This document shows, one piece after another, positions 49,588 to 58,390 of a stretch of DNA of 64,000 nucleotides. Positions within the stretch are counted from its first letter, which is position 1, and each line of letters opens with the position of its first letter. Origin of the DNA: Methylobacterium ajmalii. Its GTDB lineage: Bacteria; Pseudomonadota; Alphaproteobacteria; Rhizobiales; Beijerinckiaceae. Location of the stretch: positions 57,364 to 121,363 of the forward strand of contig NZ_JACWCT010000100.1 of the NCBI RefSeq assembly GCF_016613415.1. Reading direction: 5' to 3'. The position numbers and the translations under genes are program-made. A model generated the notes under the pieces. It ran no database searches. It was not told where the DNA came from and saw nothing but the letters and a program-made list of their open reading frames with translations.

Positions 49588-49685
49588 AGCATTTTCCGAC
49601 GAAGTGGAAACCGGTTCGTCGCAGAAAATGCGCCAAAACAAAGACTTAGAGAGCTTCGCGATTGCAACGCGATCGTGAGGTGCTC
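49588..49685. repeat. Intergenic palindromic repeat
   Basis: Starts directly after the stop at 49587. Arms gcattttccgacgaa (49589-49603) and ttcgtcgcagaaaatgc (49615-49631) form an imperfect inverted repeat around an inner aagtgg/ccggtt. A second imperfect stem (agagc...gctct with cgcgatt) follows to 49685. I recall similar elements as dispersed intergenic repeats in Hyphomicrobiales; copies were not searched for. Confidence 0.55.
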
Positions 49686-49916
49686 TGGCGCGTTGCGCTC
49701 CCCGCGCGCGAACCCTCCTCTATTGGGGAGGGGGGACCCGGCGCCTGCAGGGCCGCGGGAGCGAAACGCCGATCGAGGCCTGCCGCGGCTCACGGGGCGC
49801 CGAGATCCCGCGCCCCGGTGGAGGGTGTCCGCGCGGCGGCGTGAGGGCGCGGCCGGGCAACGGTCGAGCAGGTCGTCCCGGAGACGGCAGCCGTCCCCGG
49901 GGCGAGGCCGCTCCCG
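49686..49916. other. Gene-free spacer
   Basis: 231 bp without a convincing gene between the repeat and the allantoinase fusion stop. It holds a hairpin around cctcctctattggggagg near 49711. Nothing else was identified. Confidence 0.4.
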
Positions 49917-51359
49917 TCAGGCCGTGGCCGAGAAGACGTCCGGCAGCGAGGGCAGCCGCTGGCGCAGGCGCAGGAGCGCGATGGTCTCGATCTCCTGCAG
50001 CGCCCGGGCCCGCTCGTCGTCGGCGGAGTTGTCGAGGCGCTCTTCCAGCTGGGCCAGGATCTCGTCCGGGCTCCTGCCCCGCACCGCCATGATGAAGGGG
50101 AAGCCGTGGCGGCTGCGGTAGCGCTCGTTGAGGTCGAGGAAGCGGGCGCGGCCCTCGGCGTCGAGGGCGTCGAGGCCGGCCGAGGCCTGCTCGGCGCGCG
50201 ATTCCAGCGCGAGATCGGCCGCCGCCACCCGGCCGGCGAGGTCGGGATGGGCGTGGATCAGGGCGAGCTGCCGGGCCGGCTCGGCCGCCCGCATCACCGC
50301 GACCATCGCGGCGTGCAGCCCGTCGGCCGAATCCTGCATCCCCGAGAGTCCGGCGGCATGCGCCCCGTCCGCCACCCAGGGGGAGTGCTCGAACACGTCG
50401 CCGAAGCTCTCGACGAACTGGGCGCGGCCCATCCGGCTCGGGGTCAGGCCGGCGGGCGGATGGGTCTTGGCCCAGTGCCGGGCGATGTCGATGCGGCGGG
50501 TCACCCACACGTCGTCGTGCGCCGCGACGTGGTCGAGGAAGCGCGCGAGCGCCGCGATGCGGCCCGGCCGGCCGACGAGGCGGCAATGCAGGCCGATCGA
50601 GAGCATCCGGGGCGTCTCGGCGCCCTCGGCGTAGAGCACGTCGAAGGAGTCGCGCAGGTAGGCGAAGAACTGGTCGCCGGCGTTGAAGCCCTGCGGGGTG
50701 GCGAACCGCATGTCGTTGGCGTCCAGCGTGTAGGGCACCACGAGCTGGGGCGCGCGCGGGCCCTCGACCCAGTAGGGCAGGTCGTCGGCGTAGGAATCCG
50801 CCGAGTAGAGGAAGCCGCCTTCCTCCATCACCAGCCGCAGCGTGTTCTCCGAGGTCCGGCCCGTGTACCAGCCGAGCGGGCGCTCGCCCGTCGCCTCGGT
50901 GTGGATGCGGATCGCCTCGTTCATGTGGGCCTTCTCCTCCTCGTAGGAGAAGTCGCGGTAGTCGATCCACTTGAGGCCGTGGCAGGCGATCTCCCAGCCG
51001 GCCTCGCGCATCGCCGCCACCGCGTCCGGGTTGCGCTGGAGCGCGGTGGCGACGCCGTAGACCGTCACCGGCAGGGCGCGCTCGGTGAAGAGCCTGTGCA
51101 GGCGCCAGAACCCGACCCGCGAGCCGTACTCGTAGATCGATTCCATGCTCATGTGGCGCTGGCCCGGCCAGGCCTGGGCGCCGACGATCTCCGACAGGAA
51201 CGCCTCGGACGCCCGGTCGCCGTGCAGCAGGCAGTTCTCGCCGCCCTCCTCGTAGTTGATGACGAACTGCACCGCGATGCGGGCCCCGTCCGGCCATTGC
51301 GCGTGCGGCGGGGTGCGGCCGTAGCCGACGAGGTCGCGGGGGTAGGGGGAGTCGGTCAT
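49917..51359 (-). CDS. Fused allantoinase (PuuE) and OHCU decarboxylase (UraD)
   Basis: A 480-residue protein with two enzymes of urate breakdown. Residues 1 to about 300 are the polysaccharide-deacetylase-type allantoinase PuuE (RDLVGYGRTPPHAQWPDGAR; QFVINYEEGGE; GWEIACHGLKWIDY; HMNEAIRIHTEATGERPLGW). Residues about 315-480 are 2-oxo-4-hydroxy-4-carboxy-5-ureidoimidazoline decarboxylase (FGDVFEHSPWVAD; LIHAHPDLAG with catalytic His; SRHGFPFIMAVRG). The UraD step precedes the allantoinase step in the pathway. The ATG is at 51359; no other urate genes are adjacent in the window. Confidence 0.9.
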   Translation of the reverse strand: MTDSPYPRDLVGYGRTPPHAQWPDGARIAVQFVINYEEGGENCLLHGDRASEAFLSEIVGAQAWPGQRHMSMESIYEYGSRVGFWRLHRLFTERALPVTVYGVATALQRNPDAVAAMREAGWEIACHGLKWIDYRDFSYEEEKAHMNEAIRIHTEATGERPLGWYTGRTSENTLRLVMEEGGFLYSADSYADDLPYWVEGPRAPQLVVPYTLDANDMRFATPQGFNAGDQFFAYLRDSFDVLYAEGAETPRMLSIGLHCRLVGRPGRIAALARFLDHVAAHDDVWVTRRIDIARHWAKTHPPAGLTPSRMGRAQFVESFGDVFEHSPWVADGAHAAGLSGMQDSADGLHAAMVAVMRAAEPARQLALIHAHPDLAGRVAAADLALESRAEQASAGLDALDAEGRARFLDLNERYRSRHGFPFIMAVRGRSPDEILAQLEERLDNSADDERARALQEIETIALLRLRQRLPSLPDVFSATA

Positions 51360-51491
51360 GGGTTCTGCGTCCGGTGGAGGCCGACGCCGCCCCAAGCGGT
51401 GCCGGGCCCGGCGCGGGATCCCCTCTCTCACGTGGGCTGGCGGAATCACACGTCGTCTCGGAAGGACAGCCCCTTGTCGATACACGCGCTT

Positions 51492-51604
51492 TCCCCTTCC
51501 CCCTTGTGGGGAGGGGTCAGGGGTGGGGGTGGTGCCGGATGAAGCGCGTGCTCTACGTGGCACCACCCCCACCCCCATGCCCCTCCCCACAAGGGGGAGG
51601 GGAG
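51492..51604. repeat. Long inverted repeat, about 45-bp arms
   Basis: Left arm (51492-51535) and right arm (51559-51604) are near-exact inverted copies, containing cccccttgtggggagggg and its complement, and ggtgggggtggtgcc and its complement. A 23-base spacer separates them. The arms differ by a few bases. It lies in the 416-bp gap between the allantoinase fusion and the glycosyltransferase; the rest of this gap (51360-51491, 51605-51775) shows no gene. Confidence 0.75.
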
Positions 51605-51775
51605 GCGCGCTACCTTCAAAAGAGGAGCACTCGGACGCAGACGTGCGAATACACCAGCTCACTCGGCTGAGGGGACCCGCGCCCAGCCCGGCTCCAGGAG
51701 AAGCGGGACGGCCGCGTGAAAATCCAGCCCGACCTTAGCCTTGCGGCAGCCCCGGCGCAAAACCGGCGCGGACCG

Positions 51776-53056
51776 TCACCCCGCCAAAGTCGCCAGCACC
51801 GGATCGACCCGGGCGAAGTGGTCGGCCCAGGTCGGCGCCCGGTAGCCCGCGAGGCGCGCCGCCATCTCGCCCCGAAGCCCCGAGCCCGGCGCGGCCAGGT
51901 CCTCCGCGGCCCGCATCCAGCCCAGGCCGTCGAGGGGATGCAGGAATTCCGCGAAATCCGTCGCGATCTCGCGGTGGACCGGGATGTCGGAGGCCACGAC
52001 CGGCAGGCCGGCGGCGGCGGCCTCCAGCACCGGCAGGCCGTAGCCCTCGGCGAAGGAGGGCATCAGCAGCGCGGTGGCGTGGCCCATCAGCCGGACCAGC
52101 CCGGCGGTCGAGAGGCCCGAGGCCTCGGTGACGTGGGCGCGCACCGCCGGGCAGCGCTCGAGGAGGTCGATGACGTTCTCGCTCTCCCAGCCCCGGCGCC
52201 CGACGACGACGAGGCGCGGCGTCGCCGCTCCGTGGCGGGCGGCGAGCTCGCGCCAGGCGGCGAGCAGGGTGATCAGGTTCTTCCTCGGCTCGATCGTGCC
52301 GCAGACCAGGAAGAACGGCCGGGCCGGCGGCGGCGCGGGCGGGACCTGGAACGCCGCCTCGATCCCGAGCGGGCCGACGGTGACCGGCGGCGGCCGCCGC
52401 CCGAGCCCCGCGACATGGGCCGAGAACCGCCGGCCCACGTCGGCCGAGTTCACCACGACGGCCTGGGCGTGGCGGGCCACCGTCTCCATCCGCACCCGGT
52501 GCCGGTCGGCCTCGCCGTCGCGCCCGTACTCGGGATACTCGATCGGGATCAGGTCGTGGACGAAGAAGACCGGTCGCACGTCCGGCCGGTCGTAGAGCCA
52601 GTCGAACCGCGCGGGCTTGTCGAGGCGCAGGTGCGAGGTGTGGAGGTAGAGCGCGTTCAGCGGCAGCGCCTCGGGTCCGGGCGCCCGCAAGGCCGTGAGC
52701 CAGGCCTGCAGCTGCCGCTTGCGCCGGTCCCGCGCGCCCTCGGGTGCCGCCGCGCCGGTGCCCGCCCCCGGAACCGGCAGCCCGAGCCGGGCGGCGAGGT
52801 CGCGGTAGACCGGGTCGTCGCTGGCCGTCACGTCCTCGGTCCAGGAGGCGGTCGCGCCCTCGACGAGGGCGGTCATCCGCGCCCGGTCGAGGACCTTCGG
52901 GCCGAGCGGCGTCGAGACGAGGCCGAAGCGCGGTCCGGCCTGGCCCAGGAGGTGCCGGGCATAGGCGAGGTCGACCCGGTCGATGCCGGTCGGGCTCGCA
53001 TGGCGCAGGCGGGTGACGAGACGGGTGAGGTCGAAGGCGACGGGATGCGGGCGCAT
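51776..53056 (-). CDS. Glycosyltransferase family 4 (GT-B)
   Basis: A 426-residue GT-B glycosyltransferase that adds a sugar from a nucleotide-sugar donor. The C-terminal half has VCGTIEPRKNLITLL, VVVGRRGWESENV and the donor-binding E-x7-E motif in PSFAEGYGLPVLEAAAAGLPVVASD. The N-terminal half has FFVHDLIPIEYPEYG, typical for mannosyltransferase-like proteins of surface polysaccharides. ATG 53056 has AGGA just upstream; the frame is open further upstream. No polysaccharide cluster is next to it. Donor and acceptor unknown. Confidence 0.88.
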   Translation of the reverse strand: MRPHPVAFDLTRLVTRLRHASPTGIDRVDLAYARHLLGQAGPRFGLVSTPLGPKVLDRARMTALVEGATASWTEDVTASDDPVYRDLAARLGLPVPGAGTGAAAPEGARDRRKRQLQAWLTALRAPGPEALPLNALYLHTSHLRLDKPARFDWLYDRPDVRPVFFVHDLIPIEYPEYGRDGEADRHRVRMETVARHAQAVVVNSADVGRRFSAHVAGLGRRPPPVTVGPLGIEAAFQVPPAPPPARPFFLVCGTIEPRKNLITLLAAWRELAARHGAATPRLVVVGRRGWESENVIDLLERCPAVRAHVTEASGLSTAGLVRLMGHATALLMPSFAEGYGLPVLEAAAAGLPVVASDIPVHREIATDFAEFLHPLDGLGWMRAAEDLAAPGSGLRGEMAARLAGYRAPTWADHFARVDPVLATLAG

Positions 53057-53303
53057 GCGGTCCTGAGGCGGCTCGGCGAAGGTGACGCGGTTGCCCGCGT
53101 TCCTATACCTGCGGCGCGGACCCGCCGAATCCACCTTGTGCGGCAGCGCACAAGACGCGCCCCGACGCGTGGATGGTTGCCCTTGCAACCCTGAGCGATG
53201 ATGATTTATCGCATTCGTCAGCCTCCGGCGCGTCGCGGTGACAAGAGCCGGACGCGGCGGCTATGATCGTGGGTCGGCGGCGTGCCGATGTTCGGGTGAG
53301 ACC

Positions 53304-53624
53304 ATGGCGATCGTCGATCTGGATCGGGAAGCGGTGAAGAACGGCCTGGCGGACGGCTCCGTCCTGCTCATCGACGTGCGCGAGCCCAACGAGTTCGCCT
53401 CGGGCCACATCCCGGGCTCGGTGTCGTTCCCGCTCTCGGATTTCGACCTCGAGCGCCTGCAGGCCTTGATCGCCGCGGACGGCCGCCGGCCGGTCCTGTC
53501 CTGCGCCGCGGGCGTGCGCTCGGCGCGGGCGCTGCACTACCTTCAGAGCGAGGGCATCCCCCTCTCGGAGCACTACGTCGGCGGGTTCAAGGACTGGGCC
53601 AATGCCGGCGAGACCGTGGAATAG
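53304..53624 (+). CDS. Rhodanese-domain protein
   Basis: A 106-residue single rhodanese domain, thiosulfate or persulfide sulfurtransferase. LLIDVREPNEFASGHIPGS is the N-terminal signature, and Cys67 in LSCAAGVRSARA is the catalytic Cys in a six-residue loop as in GlpE-type enzymes. GGFKDWANAG closes the domain. Cytoplasmic. It is about 200 bp upstream of the efflux operon, same strand, probably independent. Confidence 0.93.
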   Translation: MAIVDLDREAVKNGLADGSVLLIDVREPNEFASGHIPGSVSFPLSDFDLERLQALIAADGRRPVLSCAAGVRSARALHYLQSEGIPLSEHYVGGFKDWANAGETVE

Positions 53625-53825
53625 CCGATCCATGGAATAGCCGATTCATCCGCTCCTCGCAGGCATTGCCCGCGAGGGCGGCCGAGACGTTCACGGCCCC
53701 GGGAGGGCCGCGCCGGTGCCGGCGCGGTTCCCGTGACGGCCAAGCCCCTCGACGCGGATGCGCTCCGGCCCATCTTCCTGCGCGTCCGGTGGGGCCGCAT
53801 GCACAAGACGAACGGGAGAACGAGT

Positions 53826-54959
53826 ATGCGCAGGCTGAGGCTGGCGGCGGTGATCCCGGCGCTGCTGCTGCTGGCCGGGGTGCCGGCGCGGGCCCAGGCT
53901 CCGGGCGGTCCGCCCCCCACGGTCACGGTCGCCAAGCCCGTGGTCAAGGAGGTGGTGGAGCACGACGACTTCACCGGCCGCTTCAACGCCATCGAGTACG
54001 TCGAGGTGCGGGCCCGGGTCACCGGCTACCTGCAGAAGATCCACTTCCAGGACGGCGCCGTGGTTAAGAAGGGCGACCTGCTCTTCACCATCGACCGTCG
54101 GCCCTACAAGGCCGCCCTCGACCAGGCGACCGCGGCCCTCGACTCGGCCAAGGCGCGGCTGAACTTCAGCCAGACCGACCTCGAGCGCGCCCAGACGCTG
54201 AGCCGGTCGGGCAACATCTCCGAGCAGGTCACCGACCAGCGCCGGCAGAACTCGCAGACCGCCCAGGCCGACGTCGACAACGCCACCGCGGCCCTGCGCC
54301 AGGCCCAGCTCAACTACGACTTCACCGAGGTGCGCTCGCCGATCGACGGGCGGATCTCGCAGCGCAACGTCACCGAGGGCAACATCGTCATCACCGACCA
54401 GACGATGCTGACCACGATCGTCTCGCTCGATCCGATCTACTTCTCGTTCACGGTCGACGAGCGCTCGTTCCTGGCCTACCAGGGCACGCTCAAGATCGGC
54501 ATGGGGGCGACCCAGAACGAGCACACGGTGCCGATCCTGGTGGCGCTTACCGGCGAGGCCAAGCCCACCCGCAAGGGCGTGCTCAACTTCGTCGACAACC
54601 GGGTCGACGAGGCCACCGGCACGGTGCTCCTGCGCGCCACCGTCGAGAATCCCGACCGCTTCATCAAGCCGGGCCTGTTCGGCATCGTCAGCATGCCGGC
54701 CTCGAAGCCCTATCGCGGCGTGCTGATCCCCGACGAGGCGATCGGCGCCAACCAGGACAAGCGCCTCGTCTACGTGGTCGGCGAGGACAACGTGGTCCAG
54801 CCCCGCAACATCCGCCCCGGACCCAAGATCGACGGCTACCGGGTGGTGCGCGACGGGCTCAAGGGCGACGAGACCATCGTGATCGTCGGCCTGACCCGGG
54901 TGCGCCCGGGCGCCAAGATCACGCCCGAGCGCAAGGACCTGCCGCCGGTCCGCGAATAG
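53826..54959 (+). CDS. RND efflux periplasmic adaptor (membrane fusion protein)
   Basis: A 377-residue adaptor that bridges the RND pump to an outer-membrane channel. A signal peptide is at residues 1-24 (LRLAAVIPALLLLAGVPARAQ). Lipoyl-type half motifs GYLQKIHFQDGAVVKKGDLLF and VRSPIDGRISQRNVTEGN flank a coiled coil (about residues 95-160, ATAALDSAKARLNFSQTDL). Beta-barrel and C-terminal membrane-proximal domains follow. It is 106 bp upstream of the pump gene and forms an operon with it. Confidence 0.92.
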   Translation: MRRLRLAAVIPALLLLAGVPARAQAPGGPPPTVTVAKPVVKEVVEHDDFTGRFNAIEYVEVRARVTGYLQKIHFQDGAVVKKGDLLFTIDRRPYKAALDQATAALDSAKARLNFSQTDLERAQTLSRSGNISEQVTDQRRQNSQTAQADVDNATAALRQAQLNYDFTEVRSPIDGRISQRNVTEGNIVITDQTMLTTIVSLDPIYFSFTVDERSFLAYQGTLKIGMGATQNEHTVPILVALTGEAKPTRKGVLNFVDNRVDEATGTVLLRATVENPDRFIKPGLFGIVSMPASKPYRGVLIPDEAIGANQDKRLVYVVGEDNVVQPRNIRPGPKIDGYRVVRDGLKGDETIVIVGLTRVRPGAKITPERKDLPPVRE

Positions 54960-55065
54960 CCAGCCGCGCCGCCCGCCCCGGGCGGCGCGCCCGTCAGGAT
55001 GCCACGGCCCCCGCCCGCGCGGGGGCGCCACGCCCGACTAGCCGAAGGGCGCGAGAGGCCCACCG

Positions 55066-58000
55066 ATGCGTTTTGCCCACTTCTTCGTCGACCGGCCGAT
55101 CTTCGCCTCGGTGACCTCGATCGTCATCCTGATCATCGGCTACGTTTCGTACATCTCGCTGCCGGTCTCGCAATATCCCGAGATCGTGCCGCCGACCGTC
55201 GTCGTGCGCGCCTCCTACCCGGGCGCCAACGCCGAGACGGTGGCGGCCACCATCGCGACGCCGATCGAGCAGGAGATCAACGGCGTCGACAACATGCTGT
55301 ACATGTCGTCGCTGTCGACCAACGACGGCAACATGCAGCTGACCGTCACCTTCGCGCTCGGCACCAACCTCGACATCGCCAACGTGCTGGTCCAGAACCG
55401 GCTCTCGGTCGCCCAGCCGCGCCTGCCCGGCGACGTGCGCAACCTCGGCGTCACGGTCCGCAAATCCTCGCCCGACCTGATGATGGTCGTGCACGTGCTC
55501 TCGCCCGACGGCACCTTCGACCAGAACTATCTGGCCAACTACATCTATCTTCGCCTGCGCGATCCGCTGCTGCGCCTCAACGGCGTTGGCGACATCACGG
55601 TGTTCGGCGGCTCGGAATACGCGCTCAGGCTCTGGCTCGACCCGAACAAGCTCGCCTCCTACCAGCTCTCGACCACCGACGTGATCAACGCGCTGCAGGA
55701 GCAGAACGTCCAGGTCGCTTCGGGTGCGCTCGGCGCGCCGCCGGCACCCGCGAGCCAGGCGTTCCAGCTCACGGTCCAGACGCAAGGGCGGTTCCAGGAC
55801 CCGAGCGAGTTCCGCAAGGTCATCGTCAAGGCGTCCGACGGGCGGCTGGTGCGGGTCTCCGACATCGCCCGGGTCGAGCTCGGCCAGAAGGACTACACGA
55901 CGAAGTCGTTCCTCAACGGCCAGCCGGCGATCGGCATCGGCGTGTTCCAGCGTCCTGGCACCAACGCGCTCGAGGCGGCCGAGCAGGTCCAGGCCTTGAT
56001 GAAGACGCTGGCCAAGGACTTCCCCCCCGGCCTCGAATTCAAGATCGCCTACAACCCGACCGAGTTCATCGCCGAATCGGTGCACGAGGTCTACAAGACG
56101 CTCGGCGAGGCGGTCATCCTCGTCGTCGTCGTCATCCTGATCTTCCTGCAGAGCTGGCGCACCGCGATCATCCCGATCATCGCGATCCCGGTGTCGCTCG
56201 TCGGCACCTTCGCGGTGATGGCGCTGCTCGGCTTCTCGCTCAACAACTTGACGCTGTTCGGCCTCGTGCTCGCCATCGGCATCGTCGTCGACGACGCGAT
56301 CGTGGTGGTGGAGAACGTCGAGCGCAACATGGCCGAGGGGCTCTCCCCCGGCGAGGCCGCCCACAAGACCATGGACGAGGTCGGCGGCGCCGTCGTCGCC
56401 ATCGCGCTCGTTCTGTCGGCGGTGTTCATCCCGACCGCCTTCATCCCGGGCATCTCGGGCCAGTTCTACCGGCAGTTCGCGCTCACCATCGCGGCCTCGA
56501 CCATCATCTCGATGTTCAACTCGCTGACGCTGTCGCCGGCGCTCTGCAAGCTGCTGCTGAAGCCCCATTCCGAGCACCACCGGCCGCGGTTCTTCCTCGC
56601 CCGGTTCGGGTCGTGGGCGGCCAACACATTCAACCGCGCCTTCGACGCCACCGCCAACGGCTACGCGGCGGCGATCCGGTTCCTCACCGGGCGGCTGGTG
56701 CCGCTGCTCGCCATGCTGCTGCTCTATGCCGGCGTGATCTACGGCGTGCTGCACCTCGTGCGCACCACGCCGACGGGCTTCATCCCGCTCCAGGACCAGG
56801 GCTACCTGCTGGTGGTGGTGCAACTGCCGCCGGGCTCGTCGCTCGAGCGCACGACCGCGGTGGTGCAGGAGGTCTCGCGCCGCTCCCTCGATATCGACGG
56901 CGTCGGCAACACCGTCGTCATCGCGGGCTTCGACGGCGCGACCTTCACCAACACCACCAACGGCGCGGTGATGTTCCTGCCGTTGAAGCCGTTCAAGGAG
57001 CGCCTGGAGAAGGGCCTGACCGCCGGCAAGATCCTCCAGGCTGTGCTCGCCAAGACCGCGCCGATGCAGGAGGCCCGGATCATCGCGATCCCGCCGCCGC
57101 CGGTGCGGGGCCTGGGCAATGCCGGCGGCTTCAAGATGCAGGTCCAGAGCCGCGAGGGCTCGGACATCGCCCGGCTGCTCCAGGTCTCGGGCGACCTCAT
57201 CGGCGCGGCCAACCGCGACCCGGCGCTGACCCGCGTCTTCACCACCTTCGGCAACGACACGCCGCAGATCTACCTCGACATCGACCGCACGGTGGCGCGG
57301 ATGCTGAACGTGCCGCTCGCCAACGTGTTCTCGACGCTCCAGGTCAACCTCGGCGGCGCCTACGTCAACGATTTCAACACCTTCGGCCGCGTCTACCAGG
57401 TCCGCGCCCAGGCCGACGCCAAGTACCGGATGGAGAAGTCCGACATCGAGCGGCTGAAGGTCCGCTCCTCCACCGGCGCGCTCGTGCCGATGGGGACGCT
57501 CGCCAGCATCCGCGACATCTCGGGCCCCCAGATCGTCCAGCGCTTCAATCTGTTCTACTCGATTCCCGTGCAGGGCGACGCGAAGCCGGGCATCTCCTCG
57601 GGCCAGTCCCTCGACGCGATGGAGAAGCTCGCCCGCCAGACCCTGCCCGACGGCATGAGCTTCGAGTGGACCGACATCGCCTTCCAGGAAAAGGCGGTCG
57701 GCAACACGGCGATCTACGTCTTCGCGCTCGGCGTGCTGCTGGTCTTCCTGGTGCTCGCCGCCCAGTACGAATCCTGGGCGCTGCCGCTCTCGATCCTGCT
57801 GGTGGTGCCGACCGGCGTGCTCGCGGCCCTGGCGGGCGTGCAGTTCCGGGGCCAGGACAACAACATCCTGACCCAGATCGGCCTCATCGTGCTGATCGGT
57901 CTGGCGGCCAAGAACGCGATCCTGATCGTCGAGTTCGCCCACCAGATCGAGGAGAGCGAGCGCCGGGGCCCCGTCGCGGCGGCCGTCGAGGCCTGCCGGC

Positions 58001-58254
58001 TTCGCCTGCGCCCGATCCTGATGACCGCCTTCGCGTTTATCCTCGGCGTGGTGCCGCTCGCCTTCGCCACCGGCCCGGGCGCCGAGATGCGCCAGGCGCT
58101 CGGCACCGCGGTGCTGTTCGGCATGCTGGGTGCCACGATCTTCGGCCTGTTCCTGACCCCGGTCTTCTACGTCGTGATCCGCAACATCCTGATCCGCATC
58201 AATCGCTGGCGCGGCGTCGAGGAGCATCCCGGCGAGCCGGAGCCGGCGCGGTGA
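55066..58254 (+). CDS. RND efflux pump permease (HAE1/AcrB type)
   Basis: A 1062-residue inner-membrane proton antiporter for hydrophobic or amphiphilic drugs. It opens with FFVDRPIFASVTSIVI (TM1) and has two large periplasmic loops. The proton relay is visible: GIVVDDAIVVVENVERNM in TM4 (two Asp) and GLAAKNAILIVEFA in TM10 (Lys). The full length and both repeats are intact. With the adaptor it makes a two-gene unit; no outer-membrane TolC-like gene follows. A strong hairpin terminator is at 58279. Substrate range unknown. Confidence 0.95.
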   Translation: MRFAHFFVDRPIFASVTSIVILIIGYVSYISLPVSQYPEIVPPTVVVRASYPGANAETVAATIATPIEQEINGVDNMLYMSSLSTNDGNMQLTVTFALGTNLDIANVLVQNRLSVAQPRLPGDVRNLGVTVRKSSPDLMMVVHVLSPDGTFDQNYLANYIYLRLRDPLLRLNGVGDITVFGGSEYALRLWLDPNKLASYQLSTTDVINALQEQNVQVASGALGAPPAPASQAFQLTVQTQGRFQDPSEFRKVIVKASDGRLVRVSDIARVELGQKDYTTKSFLNGQPAIGIGVFQRPGTNALEAAEQVQALMKTLAKDFPPGLEFKIAYNPTEFIAESVHEVYKTLGEAVILVVVVILIFLQSWRTAIIPIIAIPVSLVGTFAVMALLGFSLNNLTLFGLVLAIGIVVDDAIVVVENVERNMAEGLSPGEAAHKTMDEVGGAVVAIALVLSAVFIPTAFIPGISGQFYRQFALTIAASTIISMFNSLTLSPALCKLLLKPHSEHHRPRFFLARFGSWAANTFNRAFDATANGYAAAIRFLTGRLVPLLAMLLLYAGVIYGVLHLVRTTPTGFIPLQDQGYLLVVVQLPPGSSLERTTAVVQEVSRRSLDIDGVGNTVVIAGFDGATFTNTTNGAVMFLPLKPFKERLEKGLTAGKILQAVLAKTAPMQEARIIAIPPPPVRGLGNAGGFKMQVQSREGSDIARLLQVSGDLIGAANRDPALTRVFTTFGNDTPQIYLDIDRTVARMLNVPLANVFSTLQVNLGGAYVNDFNTFGRVYQVRAQADAKYRMEKSDIERLKVRSSTGALVPMGTLASIRDISGPQIVQRFNLFYSIPVQGDAKPGISSGQSLDAMEKLARQTLPDGMSFEWTDIAFQEKAVGNTAIYVFALGVLLVFLVLAAQYESWALPLSILLVVPTGVLAALAGVQFRGQDNNILTQIGLIVLIGLAAKNAILIVEFAHQIEESERRGPVAAAVEACRLRLRPILMTAFAFILGVVPLAFATGPGAEMRQALGTAVLFGMLGATIFGLFLTPVFYVVIRNILIRINRWRGVEEHPGEPEPAR

Positions 58255-58278
58255 CCGGATCCACGGCCTGACGCGAAT

Positions 58279-58312
58279 CGACGCCCCCGGACGGCACCGT
58301 CCGGGGGCGTCG
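58279..58312 (+). terminator. Strong hairpin after the RND operon
   Basis: A 15-16-bp perfect stem (cgacgcccccggacgg and its complement) with a tiny loop, 25 bp after the pump stop. It lacks a long T-run (cgtcgtctcg follows) but is the obvious operon end. Confidence 0.65.
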
Positions 58313-58390
58313 TCGTCTCGGGTGCGGCATCGCCGCCCCCGAACCGCCAGCCCTGCTCCCGCATTGCCGGCCTGATTCGAGGTTCGGGAG

